From positions 14,150,291 to 14,214,290 of the forward strand of contig JAJLRJ010000009.1 of NCBI GenBank assembly GCA_024195265.1: a DNA stretch of 64,000 nt, written 5' to 3'. Numbering within the stretch: position 1 is the stretch's first letter; each line of letters opens with the position of its first letter. Below the pieces are notes generated by a model that was not told where the DNA came from, did no database searches, and was given only the letters and a program-made list of their open reading frames with translations. This stretch comes from Dendrophyllia cribrosa (taxonomy: Eukaryota > Cnidaria > Anthozoa > Scleractinia > Dendrophylliidae). Below are positions 35,978 to 45,464 of the stretch, piece by piece. A program made the position numbers and the translations under genes.

Positions 35978-37333
35978 ATGGCTTCAACTAAAGAAGAGGA
36001 GCGATGGCAGGCGAAGAGAAGCACGATAATGGAAAGAAACAAGTACATGTTCAACAATCCTCTAATGAGTGACATCAAGTTTGCATTTCCTAACACCGAC
36101 ACAACCATTCCAGCGCACAAGTATGTTCTCGCTGTCAGTAGTCCAGTGTTCTTTGCGATGTTTTACGGCGATCTGGCTGAGACCAGGGACACTATAGACA
36201 TCACTGACTGTGATCCAGACATCTTCCGTCTGTTTCTACGTTTCCTTTACTGTGATGAAGCCGGAACTTTGGAAACACAGACTGCTATTAAAGTGTGGCA
36301 TCTCGCTTACAAGTACGATGTCCCTTCGCTTGCAAGAGAGAGAGTGAAGCATTTAGACGGAGATATGCATCTGTGGAGCACTTTTGATATATTAACGTAT
36401 GCTCGCCAATTCAACGATCGAATTCTGGAAGCTGCTTGCTGGGAAGTGATTGATTACAATGCGGAAGAAATCGTTGCATATAACTCGCATCTGAATATTA
36501 AACACGAGTTGTTGGTCTTCTTTGTTTCCCGATCTTTACGCATCCAAGAGGCAACTCTATTTAAAGCCGTAGATTGCTGGGCTGCAAAGCGGTGCGAAGA
36601 AGCGCGTATGACTGTTGATGGAGCAAACAAAAGGGATGCACTAGGGGAGGATCTGTTGAAGCACTTTCGATTTCCCTTGATGTCTCCAACCCAGTTTTCA
36701 GAAGTGGTGTTACCTAAAGAGATTTTAACAAGGGATGAGGTTATCGACGTGTTCAAATCTTTCAGTAAGGTTCCAATTCATGGTGGATTGAAGTTCTCAG
36801 ATCGTCCAAGAGTAACAAGCACTGATACAGCCGTTCTTCTCTGTCCGCCTTTGGGGAATGGTGTTTTAACAAAAGGGCCTGGTTATGAAGCAGGGAAGTT
36901 GACCTTTGCAGCGAGCAAAAACGTACTCCTATGTGGTTTAGGATACCTTTTTAGCGACGGAGATTCGCGTCGTCGTCTCCGTCTATCAGTGTCGCGAACA
37001 GGCGAGAAAATTAAGGAACTAAGTGCGACACATCGTAATTATTATTATGACTGTTCTAGCTTCCCGAGTTCCCCTCTCCGTGAAGCAACAAATGTGTTTT
37101 TTAACAGGCCTATTTATGTGCAAGCAAAGACTTGCCACACTATTGAACTGATAGAAGTATCCAGTCGTTCCCAGAATGTTTTCGTAACCAATAAGTATGA
37201 GTTTAGACCACCAACTTGTCAAAACGGCGACTTAACGTTTAGATATTGTAGGGGTTGCCATTCAGATCGGGAACAATACCGCTCATATTCGGGGTTTATA
37301 ACCACACTATTATTTACAACTTCGACTAGTTGA
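35978..37333 (+). CDS. BTB/POZ-BACK-PHR protein, 451 aa
   Basis: A single uninterrupted coding exon. Residues 25-125 form a BTB/POZ domain (MSDIKFAFPN..., PAHKYVLAVSSPVFFAMFYG, ITDCDPDIFRLFLRFLYCDE). It is followed by a BACK-like helical region (about 130-265, with KHFRFPLMSPTQFSEVV) and a C-terminal PHR-type beta domain (about 275-410, KLTFAASKNVLLCGLGY). This architecture is that of BTBD1/2/3/6 proteins, which act as substrate adaptors for cullin-3 ubiquitin ligases. ATG is preceded by TTCTCTGTTTAG|ATCTTT, a probable acceptor of a 5'-UTR intron that the gene at 40399-41991 shares. The tail past residue 420 is Ser/Thr/Tyr-rich without a known domain. Confidence 0.88.
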   Translation: MASTKEEERWQAKRSTIMERNKYMFNNPLMSDIKFAFPNTDTTIPAHKYVLAVSSPVFFAMFYGDLAETRDTIDITDCDPDIFRLFLRFLYCDEAGTLETQTAIKVWHLAYKYDVPSLARERVKHLDGDMHLWSTFDILTYARQFNDRILEAACWEVIDYNAEEIVAYNSHLNIKHELLVFFVSRSLRIQEATLFKAVDCWAAKRCEEARMTVDGANKRDALGEDLLKHFRFPLMSPTQFSEVVLPKEILTRDEVIDVFKSFSKVPIHGGLKFSDRPRVTSTDTAVLLCPPLGNGVLTKGPGYEAGKLTFAASKNVLLCGLGYLFSDGDSRRRLRLSVSRTGEKIKELSATHRNYYYDCSSFPSSPLREATNVFFNRPIYVQAKTCHTIELIEVSSRSQNVFVTNKYEFRPPTCQNGDLTFRYCRGCHSDREQYRSYSGFITTLLFTTSTS

Positions 37334-37898
37334 ACGGGAAGCCAATTTTTGTTCCCACGGCAACAAGAACTGAATGTCAAATACCGTGAAATTTTAAAGG
37401 AGATGGAACGGGGTAGTTTTAGTCGTTATGCATGAAAGAATTTTGGCATGATCCTAGATAAATTCGTAGGATTTTCATCAGTGCTAAAAGAGTTGATTAA
37501 GAATAAGAATCTTTAGATTTGAGTACGAGTGTATGAGGTTGGACACGTGAATAACTTTAAAATTTCAAACCGGCCACATCCTCAAAACTCTCGCTCCTTC
37601 TGTTACTATAATTTTAAATTTAATAGATAAGGAGACTCTAGAAACAAGATTAGTGTCTGAATTGAAGACTAAGGACACGTTCGGTTCACCGTATTCTGGA
37701 ATAAGATGATAAACAGAATAGTCTCTGAGAATTGTTTGTTTAGGCGCACTTGGAGTATAAATCTGTCAAAATATGTTTGTAATACGGCAATAGCAAACGT
37801 TTAGTTTTCCAGTGGCTCCCAAATCCCGAAAAACGCGATTTTTTGTGACCATTCTGCATATTCTTATTCCGGAATATGTTCAATCGAACGCACCCTTA
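37334..37898. other. 3' flank of BTB gene with an inverted repeat
   Basis: ACACGTTCGGTTCACCGTATTCTGG at about 37675 is inverted as CCGGAATATGTTCAATCGAACGCACCC at 37869-37895, giving a MITE-like element that abuts the next one. No gene. Confidence 0.5.
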
Positions 37899-38118
37899 GG
37901 GCGCGTTTTTTGGGACATATTCTGGCTATTTCAAAAACAGAATGCCTCTAAATATTGAACCTCTTCCCTTGGTAAAATATGGACAGAAGTCGCTTTGAAT
38001 CTGTGTACCTGTAAAAGTTTTGGTGTATGAGAATGTAAACGTTAGCGTAAGAGAATGTAAATGTTAGCGTATTCTGATTTCAGAATGACCAGAATATATC
38101 CCAAAAAACGCGCCCGCC
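37899..38118. mobile_element. MITE, 220 bp, TTA target duplication
   Basis: GGGCGCGTTTTTTGGGACAT and the inverse TCCCAAAAAACGCGCCCGCC. TTA flanks both ends (37896-37898, 38119-38121). Confidence 0.8.
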
Positions 38119-38177
38119 TTAGTGATTATCTAAAGCATGCAAACTAGGTTTGAATGGTTTGAAAAGTGCATGGTCAG

Positions 38178-38333
38178 TTTATAGGTGGTTTTCATGTTAC
38201 GTCATCGCCGCCATGCTGGTGGACATAAACAATAGTTCTCTCATTAGCTCCTTTTGTTCGTCCACCAGCATTTGTTCGTTTCACTATTGTTATCTATGTC
38301 TCTAGAGATTGATTGCAAACCACCTATAACGCC
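38178..38333. repeat. Inverted-repeat element
   Basis: TTATAGGTGGTTTTCATG and CAAACCACCTATAA, with an inner pair GCTGGTGGAC / GTCCACCAGC. Confidence 0.7.
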
Positions 38334-39533
38334 ACTTTTTAAGCACTTCTGTTGTCATGGACACGTTGCTTGCAATATTTGGTATAATTTATAAATAATT
38401 ATAATTGCTTCTTGGACCGCTCTTCACGCATCGTCTAAGTTTCAAAATAAACATTTAGGAATTGTTTTCATTTTTAAAACGTTCTTGAGAGTAAAGGATT
38501 CAGGCACATTGACATTCGTAAAGAACATATGAGGCTACACGTGTATTTTTGAACAGAAACATGAATATACTAGTCAAGTGTAGACTAATAACTGTTTTTA
38601 GTTTAACATTTTGATCGCGTTACTGTAACATATTTTAATAAACGCAATGATTTTATTTAGAATGTTTCTATGATACTGAGCAATACTACTGAATAATGAT
38701 AACCATTGGTTGCTTGGCTAGCCCCATGTCCCACTGAATTGTAAAGTTTTTCTTGTTGTTGTTGTTGTTGTTGCTACTTCATCAGTTTGTTGTGATCAGC
38801 TTGCCACTCAAAGGTTCATTTCAGGGGTATCCCCCCCCCCCCCCCCCCCCTCCCTCTCCTCCCCCTTGCAAAAAATAAATACGGTAACCTATTTCGCTAA
38901 AGAAAGGAAATTGAATTTAAATTTCGTTTTAACAAATTATATCAAATTTAATTTATTTAATAATGCTCAACTCTACTTTTTTTTGGTTGTTACCCAAATG
39001 TAACACTAATATAGTCAAACAAAGTCTGCACAGCATGATGATATCCTACCACAATGTAGTTGCTGATCTTTCTGTACAGTTAGCGCATGTTCATTAACCA
39101 TTCACAAAATGTACAGGCAGATGTTTACCCTCAAAGTTTGCTTCTTTGACTTTAAGGTACAAACTAAAGTCAGCAAGCTTCTATTAACAACGATTTCGTT
39201 AATATTATATTCTTTTCTGCTCCTGAATAACACTGAATAATATTTAATGATACCAATTAACAATGCTATTGAATGTGAATAGAGCAGTTTTCAATTGAGT
39301 GTGGTAAAACCAAAACCAAAGTAATTACTCTGACCAATCGCAGCAGTCGTAAACAATCCAATGAACCAATCAGAGCTCGAAGCAATTACATGTCGGCTGA
39401 GCCAAGCGCGGGAAAACGCATGCGAGCAAGTCACGATTGGTTTTGGTTTCACTTCTGATTGGTCGAGAAAGTGGCGCGAGATTTTTTAGCCAATCACAAA
39501 GCGTAGCAATGAAAAACCAAAGCAATAGCCCAA
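38334..39533. other. Intergenic between convergent BTB genes
   Basis: Contains GTT/TTG repeats at 38755-38775 and a C-run at 38830-38850. GTACAGGCAGATGTTTACCC...TTTGCTTCTTTGACTTTAAG at about 39112 is a diverged copy of the sequence at about 40217. No gene. Confidence 0.5.
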
Positions 39534-39683
39534 TTTCAATATATTAAATTCAACTTGAAACAAAAGACATCACTACGAGGCTTAGGGGAATGATAGTAGG
39601 GATTTGTATGGTTTATTCCCCTAAGCCTCGTAGTGATGTCTTTTGTTTGAAGTTGAATTTTAATATATCGAAATTGGGCTATT
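39534..39683. repeat. Inverted repeat, family 1 copy
   Basis: CAATTTCAATATATTAAATTC and GAATTTTAATATATCGAAATTG at the ends. The inner arms ACATCACTACGAGGCTTAGG and complement are perfect. The outer ends match 30265-30413. Confidence 0.75.
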
Positions 39684-39835
39684 GTGTAATTACTTTTCAT
39701 ACTCAATTGAAAACTGCATAATATGACATAATCATATTTGTGAACGGCTACGGATGAACCATGAGTTATATTTGTGATTTTCGCAGTGATCTTATCAACT
39801 TAAACAGTTAAAAAGAAATCTGAAGGAGATCCAGG

Positions 39836-39893
39836 TCCTACCCGGATTCAAACCTATGACCCTGCGATAACCGGTCGCAATGCTCCATCCATT
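39836..39893 (-). repeat. tRNA-like fragment, possible SINE
   Basis: On the minus strand, a B-box-like GGTTTGAATCCGGG is preceded by an anticodon-stem-like GCGACCGGTTATCGC. There is no complete cloverleaf, so it is called a SINE fragment and not a tRNA gene. Confidence 0.4.
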
Positions 39894-40056
39894 TCAGTTG
39901 TGAGTTTGTAATACCTGACTATGGAAATTTATGAAATATACAGACTGAGCTTTTGGTAGTAAATATTATACAAAAAGTAAAAAAAAAATCATGCGTTTAA
40001 TTTTTGTCAACTTCCTCTCAGACAAAAGAAAAACAAACAATGTTTACATATCGGGT

Positions 40057-40217
40057 TTGCAAAAATATTGTGTATTCTTTTCAGCTTCTGTATAAAACAA
40101 TTTTTTCAAGATTTTCCAACACCCCGCAAAAAAAAAATGTACAAAAATATTGTGTATTCTTTTCAGCTTCTGTATAAAACAATTTTTTTAAAATTTTCCA
40201 TCACCTCGCAAAAAAAA
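40057..40217. repeat. Tandem duplication of about 80 bp
   Basis: CAAAAATATTGTGTATTCTTTTCAGCTTCTGTATAAAACAATTTTTT...occurs twice in direct succession, each copy ending in an A-run. It lies just downstream of the BTB gene on the minus strand. Confidence 0.9.
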
Positions 40218-40398
40218 TGTACAGACAGATGTTTACCCTCGGTTTTGAAGTTTGCTTCTTTGACTCTAAGGTACAAACTAAATTGAACCGTTGTAATGGG
40301 TCTCGCATTTTAACTAGAAGTCAAAGTTTCTGCCTAACAGATAAGATGCCAGTCTCGCAAAGTCTGGAATTTACCATTTACCACCCCCTTTATGTTTT

Positions 40399-41991
40399 CT
40401 ATCCTCTAAAAAATAGTTCCATTATCTCTCCACCATACTTTGAATGTTCGGGGCAATTTTTGTCACAATTTCCGAAACAATGGCAAGATATTATGTCGTC
40501 TTTGTCGGTCTTATCTGATGAAGACGTTTCAGGAGGCGATGCAAATGTGCTTGCCTTGCCAAATAAGCCGGTTCCCGCCGGTTGCACAGAGCTGGCGCCA
40601 AAAAAATTTGATGGTTGTGATGAAGAACCGAACGACAATCCCGCCCGTTGCGCAGGGCCACCAAACGTGAAAACTGGTGATTGTGATAAAGAAGCGAACA
40701 GGCCCCCTGGCGAGGCCGAGGCTAGTTGTGACAGCTCTTGCGACCGCGGCACCGAGGAATTTTGCTGCAAAGATTTAGGCCGGCAGACAACGCCTGAATC
40801 AAGATTGTTTGTCGTATCCGTTTCGGTTTCAATCGTATAGCAAGTATTCTTAGATAAACAGAAAGGCCTATTGAAGACGACATTAATTTCTCCATAATTG
40901 CTGGTCTTGTGGTCTTTACAAGTGAAATGTTTATCTTGTATTTGTCTCATCTTTTTGCCTCCTTGAGCGATAGAGAGACTAACGCGACAAGATTCTTGAC
41001 CTTTATCAGTGACAATCTTTACACCACTCAACGAACTATCTCTGTTCACTGTAAATGTTAATAATCCTGACTTCCCATTCACAAGAGATGTAGCGGCACC
41101 AGGTACGTGGACATTGCCTGTGTTATGCGAATGAAGGGGTTCGTCGCATGTTTTTCTGGGACACAATGAGAACTTGAATCCACCAGGGATAGAAACGGAC
41201 GTAAACTGTTTAAAAACATCGATTACTTCAGTTAACAACAAAATTTTAGTAGGCAACACCACATCTGAAAATTCATTAGGCGACATCAAGGAAAATCGAA
41301 ATTGCTTCAACAGATCTTCTCCCATGAAGGCCCTTTTGTTTTCTCCATTTACAGTCATACTTGCTTCTTCGCATCTTTTTGCAACCCAACGATCCAAAGC
41401 CTTAAATAAGGTTGTCTCCTTGATGCGTGCAGACGATCGTTCGACAAATGAGGATAAGGACTCGTGCTTCACATCCAGAAACGAGTCATCTGCAACGATT
41501 GCTTCCGCGTTGTAATCTATCACTTCCCAGCAAGCAGTTTCTGGACCTTCATCGCTAAACTGACGAGCACAAGTTAAGACATCAAAAGCGCTGAGCGGAT
41601 CCATGTTTCCGTCTAAATACATCACACACTCTTTTGCAAGCGAGGGGACGTCGTACTTGTCAGCGAGATACCACACTTTAATAGCACAGTCTATGTCTTC
41701 AAAAGTCGCTTCATCGCAGTAAATGAAACGCAGAAATCGAAGAAAGATGTCTGAATCACAGTCAGTGATGTCTATAGTGTCCCTGGTCTCGGCCAGATCG
41801 CCGAAAAACATAGTAAAGAACACTAGACTGCTAACGGCGAGAACATGCTTGTGCGCTGGGATGGTTGTCTCTGTGTTAGGAAATGCAAACTTGATATCAC
41901 TTAAAAGAAGATTGTTGAATATGTACTTGTTTCTTTCCAATACCGTGCTTGTCTTTGTCTGCCACCTTTCCTCTGATTTAAGGGAAGCCAT
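40399..41991 (-). CDS. BTB/POZ-BACK-PHR protein with FG-repeat tail, 530 aa
   Basis: Paralog of the protein at 35978-37333, with strong similarity over residues 1-270: BTB about 25-125 (LSDIKFAFPNTETTIPAHKH...), a BACK-like region and KQFRFSLMSPNEFSDVV. The PHR-like domain is at about 275-400 (GLLTFTVNRDSSLSGVKIVT). It then departs: residues 407-490 are Ser/Gln/Pro-rich with four FG-type dipeptides (FTFGG, LSFGS, FFGAS, GLFGK), as in nucleoporins. The end is Cys-rich (CHCFGNCDKNC). The ATG lies just after a TTTGTTTTAG acceptor, as in the paralog. It is probably a cullin-3 adaptor. The tail could bind nuclear transport factors or be an intron-read extension; cDNA would decide. Confidence 0.85.
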   Translation of the reverse strand: MASLKSEERWQTKTSTVLERNKYIFNNLLLSDIKFAFPNTETTIPAHKHVLAVSSLVFFTMFFGDLAETRDTIDITDCDSDIFLRFLRFIYCDEATFEDIDCAIKVWYLADKYDVPSLAKECVMYLDGNMDPLSAFDVLTCARQFSDEGPETACWEVIDYNAEAIVADDSFLDVKHESLSSFVERSSARIKETTLFKALDRWVAKRCEEASMTVNGENKRAFMGEDLLKQFRFSLMSPNEFSDVVLPTKILLLTEVIDVFKQFTSVSIPGGFKFSLCPRKTCDEPLHSHNTGNVHVPGAATSLVNGKSGLLTFTVNRDSSLSGVKIVTDKGQESCRVSLSIAQGGKKMRQIQDKHFTCKDHKTSNYGEINVVFNRPFCLSKNTCYTIETETDTTNNLDSGVVCRPKSLQQNSSVPRSQELSQLASASPGGLFASLSQSPVFTFGGPAQRAGLSFGSSSQPSNFFGASSVQPAGTGLFGKASTFASPPETSSSDKTDKDDIISCHCFGNCDKNCPEHSKYGGEIMELFFRG

Positions 41992-42090
41992 CCTTTAGAC
42001 TGAAAAGATCTAAAACAAACAAGTCAACGCGAAAGTGAAAGCGGAACCAGTGACAAATCGTTCGTACACAACAAAATCAATCCAAGCGAT

Positions 42091-42246
42091 TAGGCCATTT
42101 CCGAGTTGCCTTTAGCCTCTCTATCAAAGCGAGGCTAGGTGTGAAACCTTTCATATGAAAATGAGTTTTCATTTACATACAAATAAACTCATTTGCATGT
42201 GAATGAAAACTCATTTTCATATGAAAGGCAATTCGGAAATGGCCTA
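42091..42246. mobile_element. Second copy of the AGGCCATTTCCGAG palindrome
   Basis: Matches 32777-32975 over the left arm and centre. The right arm lacks about 35 bp (the part complementary to the TAGCCTCTCTATCAAAG block), so the fold is asymmetric. Confidence 0.85.
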
Positions 42247-43584
42247 TTGTTTTATGAGCGGCTGCACCTCGTTCCCAGGGTCCTTCCTCTCTTTTCTTGG
42301 GACTGAGGCAACGTGTTTCAGGACGGTGGCCGGTCATGTTGACCGGTCAAAGAAATTTTAGCTCGGTCACGTCTCGTTTCTGACCGGTCAAAATATTGAA
42401 AAAAAAGTTTCTACATAGTTTCTTATATCATTTACAATCATTGCTAAAGCCCCCTCAAGTCGAAAACCGTTTAAAAAGTGTTTTTTTTTTATCGACAAAA
42501 CTAAAGTAAAAATTTCACAATAGCCTTTGATCTCCGTTTCGACATCAAACTCAAAATGCGGGACAGGCAACTTATTAGAACAACAATCGAAACTCGGTAC
42601 AGTAATAAGTAATTGCTCATCAAATTCGACCTTAATTTGCAAACAGTTTAATTCGTTTTTATTTTGACGAGATTTAAAATTAGGTTGTAATGTAAAGGAA
42701 ACTTACGGCAATGCTCAAACTGACAGTCTTTCGTAATCACGTAAGCTTGTACCAAACAGTTACAGGGCTGCAAGTGAGGAAACTTTGCCATGCTTCAGCT
42801 TGGCATGTAGAAAAAATAGGAAACAGTTAATTGCTTTATGTTTAACGATTATGTGATTTTACATGCGAAGTTCTGGATCTCTTTGACGTTTTATCATGAT
42901 GTGATATCCCATTTCAAGGTAACTGAGTTCGTAGTAAAATCACACCAAACCCTGTTATTCTTGGAATGCAAGGCTTAGTAGCCGGGCCTATCAATCTGGG
43001 TCTCCCGGATGTTTAACGTAGAATGAATGGAAAAGAAAAATCATCAGGCCCCGGTTGTTCAAAAAGGTGGATAGCGCTATCCACCGGATAAATCACTATC
43101 CAATGGATAAGCATTAAGCACTGATAATAGATTATTATCTAAACATGATAAGATGAACTTCATCATTTTAATTGGGAGAGTTCATTAATATTTTGGTAGC
43201 GCTTCTATATATAGGAGAGAATTGTTTGATATTCGGTAGGTAATGCTAAATATTTCCGGGTTACTACGTTATAGACTGCTAGCTGTCCCTTTTCAGTTAA
43301 TCGAGCGGGCGAGCTAATCACGAAAACAAGCTCGGTAGCGGTGAGACTGGAACGAGCGAACGAGCCGAGGGGAAACTGAGGGAGAGGCTTCCCCAGAGCC
43401 ACCACGGTTCGCATTACCTTTTCTCACCGGTCGACTATCCAGAGAGGGACTGCTAGCAGTCTACTACGTTAACACTCTGCTGATATATCACGTTTTTGTT
43501 TTGGTTATCCGTTATTCGTCTAGACGACTTTAACGTCTGTAAAATAGAAACGGCTATTTACATGAAAATGGGGAATTATTTTAA
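42247..43584. other. Intergenic with further inverted repeats, no gene
   Basis: GACTGCTAGCTGTCCCTTTT at about 43273 is inverted near 43445 (AGAGGGACTGCTAGCAGTC). GGTGGATAGCGCTATCCACC at about 43070 is a perfect 20-bp palindrome of a kind common in MITEs. No coding feature. Confidence 0.5.
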
Positions 43585-43590
43585 GATTAT
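43585..43590. other. Left target-site duplication GATTAT
   Basis: Identical to 60604-60609; it marks the integration site. Confidence 0.95.
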
Positions 43591-43809
43591 AGTAGTATAA
43601 GAGTTGGCGGTACCAGATCAGTTTTGCAAAACTGATCTGATACCAAGCCAACTCTATACTACTTACCATATAATGGCAAAAATAAAATGGAAATATTAAA
43701 TGCAATAATTAATTAAAAATATTAAATGGAAAAATCAAATGAAACTATATGTTAATTAAAACAAAGTGCGTTTATTTCATTGCGTGATACAATTCTCGGA
43801 AACACAGGA
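43591..43809. repeat. Left terminal inverted repeat with 73-bp terminal palindrome
   Basis: Nearly identical to the complement of the right end for the first roughly 165 bp. Similarity then continues to about 43809 after a 27-bp gap relative to the right copy. Bases 43591-43663 are an imperfect palindrome centred on GTTTTGCAAAAC and ending in AGTAGTAT...ATACTACT. Confidence 0.93.
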
Positions 43810-43856
43810 TGTAATACCCAGAAACAGAGAACGGGGAATCCCCCGCTTACAAGTCT

Positions 43857-44154
43857 GAACATGTTTTAATAAAAAGGAAATGAGTCATCACTAATAGTTA
43901 TTGTTTCAGATCACGAGACGGTCGTGTGATATTTTTAACCAATCAGAGGCTTCACACTTTGATTCACAATTGTGAACTTTTTCAGTGAAAAAGTTCACAA
44001 TTGTGAAGTTGCTTGTGAAGTTAAGATGCCTTACTCACATAACTGAATGATGCATCATCCACCTTCTGATTGGTTGAAAAAATCATACGACTGACTCGTG
44101 ATCTGAAACAATAACTATTAATGATGACTCATTTCCTGTTATTAAAACATGTTC
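43857..44154. mobile_element. MITE-like palindrome inserted inside the provirus
   Basis: GAACATGTTTTAATAA and GGAAATGAGTCATCA...TAGTTATTGTTTCAGATCACGAG are inverted at the right (CTCGTGATCTGAAACAATAA...CATTTCC, TTATTAAAACATGTTC). It lies between the left TIR and the first gene and has no counterpart at the right end, so it probably arrived after integration. Confidence 0.7.
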
Positions 44155-44236
44155 GCTATTTTTGTTTTCTGGGAATTTAGACACGCACCGCTTATAGCTA
44201 TTGTTTTAAAAATATAATCTCATATAATAGTATAGA

Positions 44237-44923
44237 ATGAATTGTAATTTGGAAATTCATGATGAATTTGAGAAGATGGGAGAGTTGACCTGTCCCTTTT
44301 GTGACCGACGATTAGCAGATGTTGGTAGAAATACGGAAATGATGAGTATTGGTGAGTTGATATATCCCTTTTATGATATGAAATTATTAGAAGTTGATAG
44401 TAGTGCTAGATTGGTTGAGTTATGTTGTTGTGAACAAGATATAAATAGTATAGATGGTATGAGCGTCTGTCTAAATTGCGGTTCCGTCCATGGTTATGAT
44501 TATGTTAAAGAGTACGTTGATTTTTATGAGAATATGTATAGAATAAGGACGAAGAGTGTGTATGTAAGAAAATATCATATCGAAAATATAATCAATAAAT
44601 ATAATAAAGAAATTCATTTGAGTTATCAAGACCGTAACAAAATATATAAGATTTTTGGATTAATAAACAACGTGTTACCAGAAGTCAATAAGAACCGGAA
44701 ACGGATGATTAGTGTAACCTATGTTTTGAGAAGATTATTAAAAATTTTAGGATTACCTTATGATAAAATAAAAATAACTTCTTCTAAAAAGACATTAACA
44801 TTTTATGAACAATGGTGGGATGATGTTTATAAATTAATAAAGATTCTGATGATGTCAACAAAATTATTAAAAGGTGACCTGTTGCATGATTCTCAGAAAA
44901 ATAGGAAGTCATACGTCATGTGA
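44237..44923 (+). CDS. VLTF3-like late transcription factor, 228 aa
   Basis: Residues 15-90 hold a zinc-ribbon pair: CPFCDRR near the N-terminus, a degenerate repeat of it, then CC...CLNCGSVHGYDYV at about 68-90. Next is a helical part with YRIRTKSVYVRKYHIENIINKYN (105-122). The C-terminal block ISVTYVLRRLLKILGLPYDK...TFYEQWWDDVYKLI (158-205) has the pattern of the Pox_VLTF3 family: a Y-x-L-x-K-LL-x-LG box followed by W-x-x-hydrophobic. In nucleocytoplasmic large DNA viruses VLTF3 drives late gene transcription. It is the outermost left gene of the provirus, reading inward, and appears intact. The N-terminal repeat of ELTCPFCDRRL / ELIYPFYDMKL suggests an internal duplication that lost its Cys. 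Confidence 0.75.
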   Translation: MNCNLEIHDEFEKMGELTCPFCDRRLADVGRNTEMMSIGELIYPFYDMKLLEVDSSARLVELCCCEQDINSIDGMSVCLNCGSVHGYDYVKEYVDFYENMYRIRTKSVYVRKYHIENIINKYNKEIHLSYQDRNKIYKIFGLINNVLPEVNKNRKRMISVTYVLRRLLKILGLPYDKIKITSSKKTLTFYEQWWDDVYKLIKILMMSTKLLKGDLLHDSQKNRKSYVM

Positions 44924-45021
44924 AGGGTTTTTCCCTTTGAATGAATTATAAAATAAAATTTACTCGAATTTTTTATCATACTGTTTCTCGAATTTATCAG
45001 CAAGAGGACAAAGATCGATGA

Positions 45022-45438
45022 TTATTTCATCTGTCTCATTTCATTGATGAAAACAGTGTGGTTGAATTGATTTCCTCTTAAAAAAGACCGTAGATCAACT
45101 AACACTTTTTCATAAGTCATATAAGAAAATTTAGACATTTCAATTTTTCTCTTATAGTCCTTGATTTCAGATATTGTCTTAAGCAATAAACCAGCTCCAG
45201 AAATAGAAGCTAGTATAGCAGGATTTAATGTGATACTACCAGCTATTGTACCAATAACTACTAAGCCTGTTGAAGTAACATTTACAATTAAATTCAATCT
45301 CTTAAAATATTTGAAAGCCTTTTTATAACACCAAAAGCGTTTGTGGTAATATCTATATAACGCTTTGATTTCAGATAATTTTTCTTTGCTTATACACTTA
45401 TCGATATGATTAAATTGAAAGATATCTGTTTTAGTCAT
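45022..45438 (-). CDS. Two-TM small membrane protein, 138 aa, C-terminus probably frameshifted
   Basis: The cytoplasmic N-terminal part is rich in Tyr/Lys (ALYRYYHKRFWCYKKAFKYF). Two hydrophobic segments follow at about 48-67 (LIVNVTSTGLVVIGTIAGSI) and 70-86 (NPAILASISGAGLLLKT), then a basic helix. The layout resembles SLATT-type two-helix membrane proteins. The frame stops at 45022, but another minus frame continues from about 45040 for about 23 sensible codons to a stop at 44960-44962. A one-base loss near 45022-45045 may therefore have cut off the tail. Its role in the virus is unknown; a membrane or pore function is possible. Confidence 0.65.
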   Translation of the reverse strand: MTKTDIFQFNHIDKCISKEKLSEIKALYRYYHKRFWCYKKAFKYFKRLNLIVNVTSTGLVVIGTIAGSITLNPAILASISGAGLLLKTISEIKDYKRKIEMSKFSYMTYEKVLVDLRSFLRGNQFNHTVFINEMRQMK

Positions 45439-45464
45439 TCTATTCTATATATTATTAGTACATA

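Noticed and set aside
40217..40840. Plus-strand 207-aa ORF
   Set aside because: Antisense to the FG tail and PHR region of the BTB gene; no domain.
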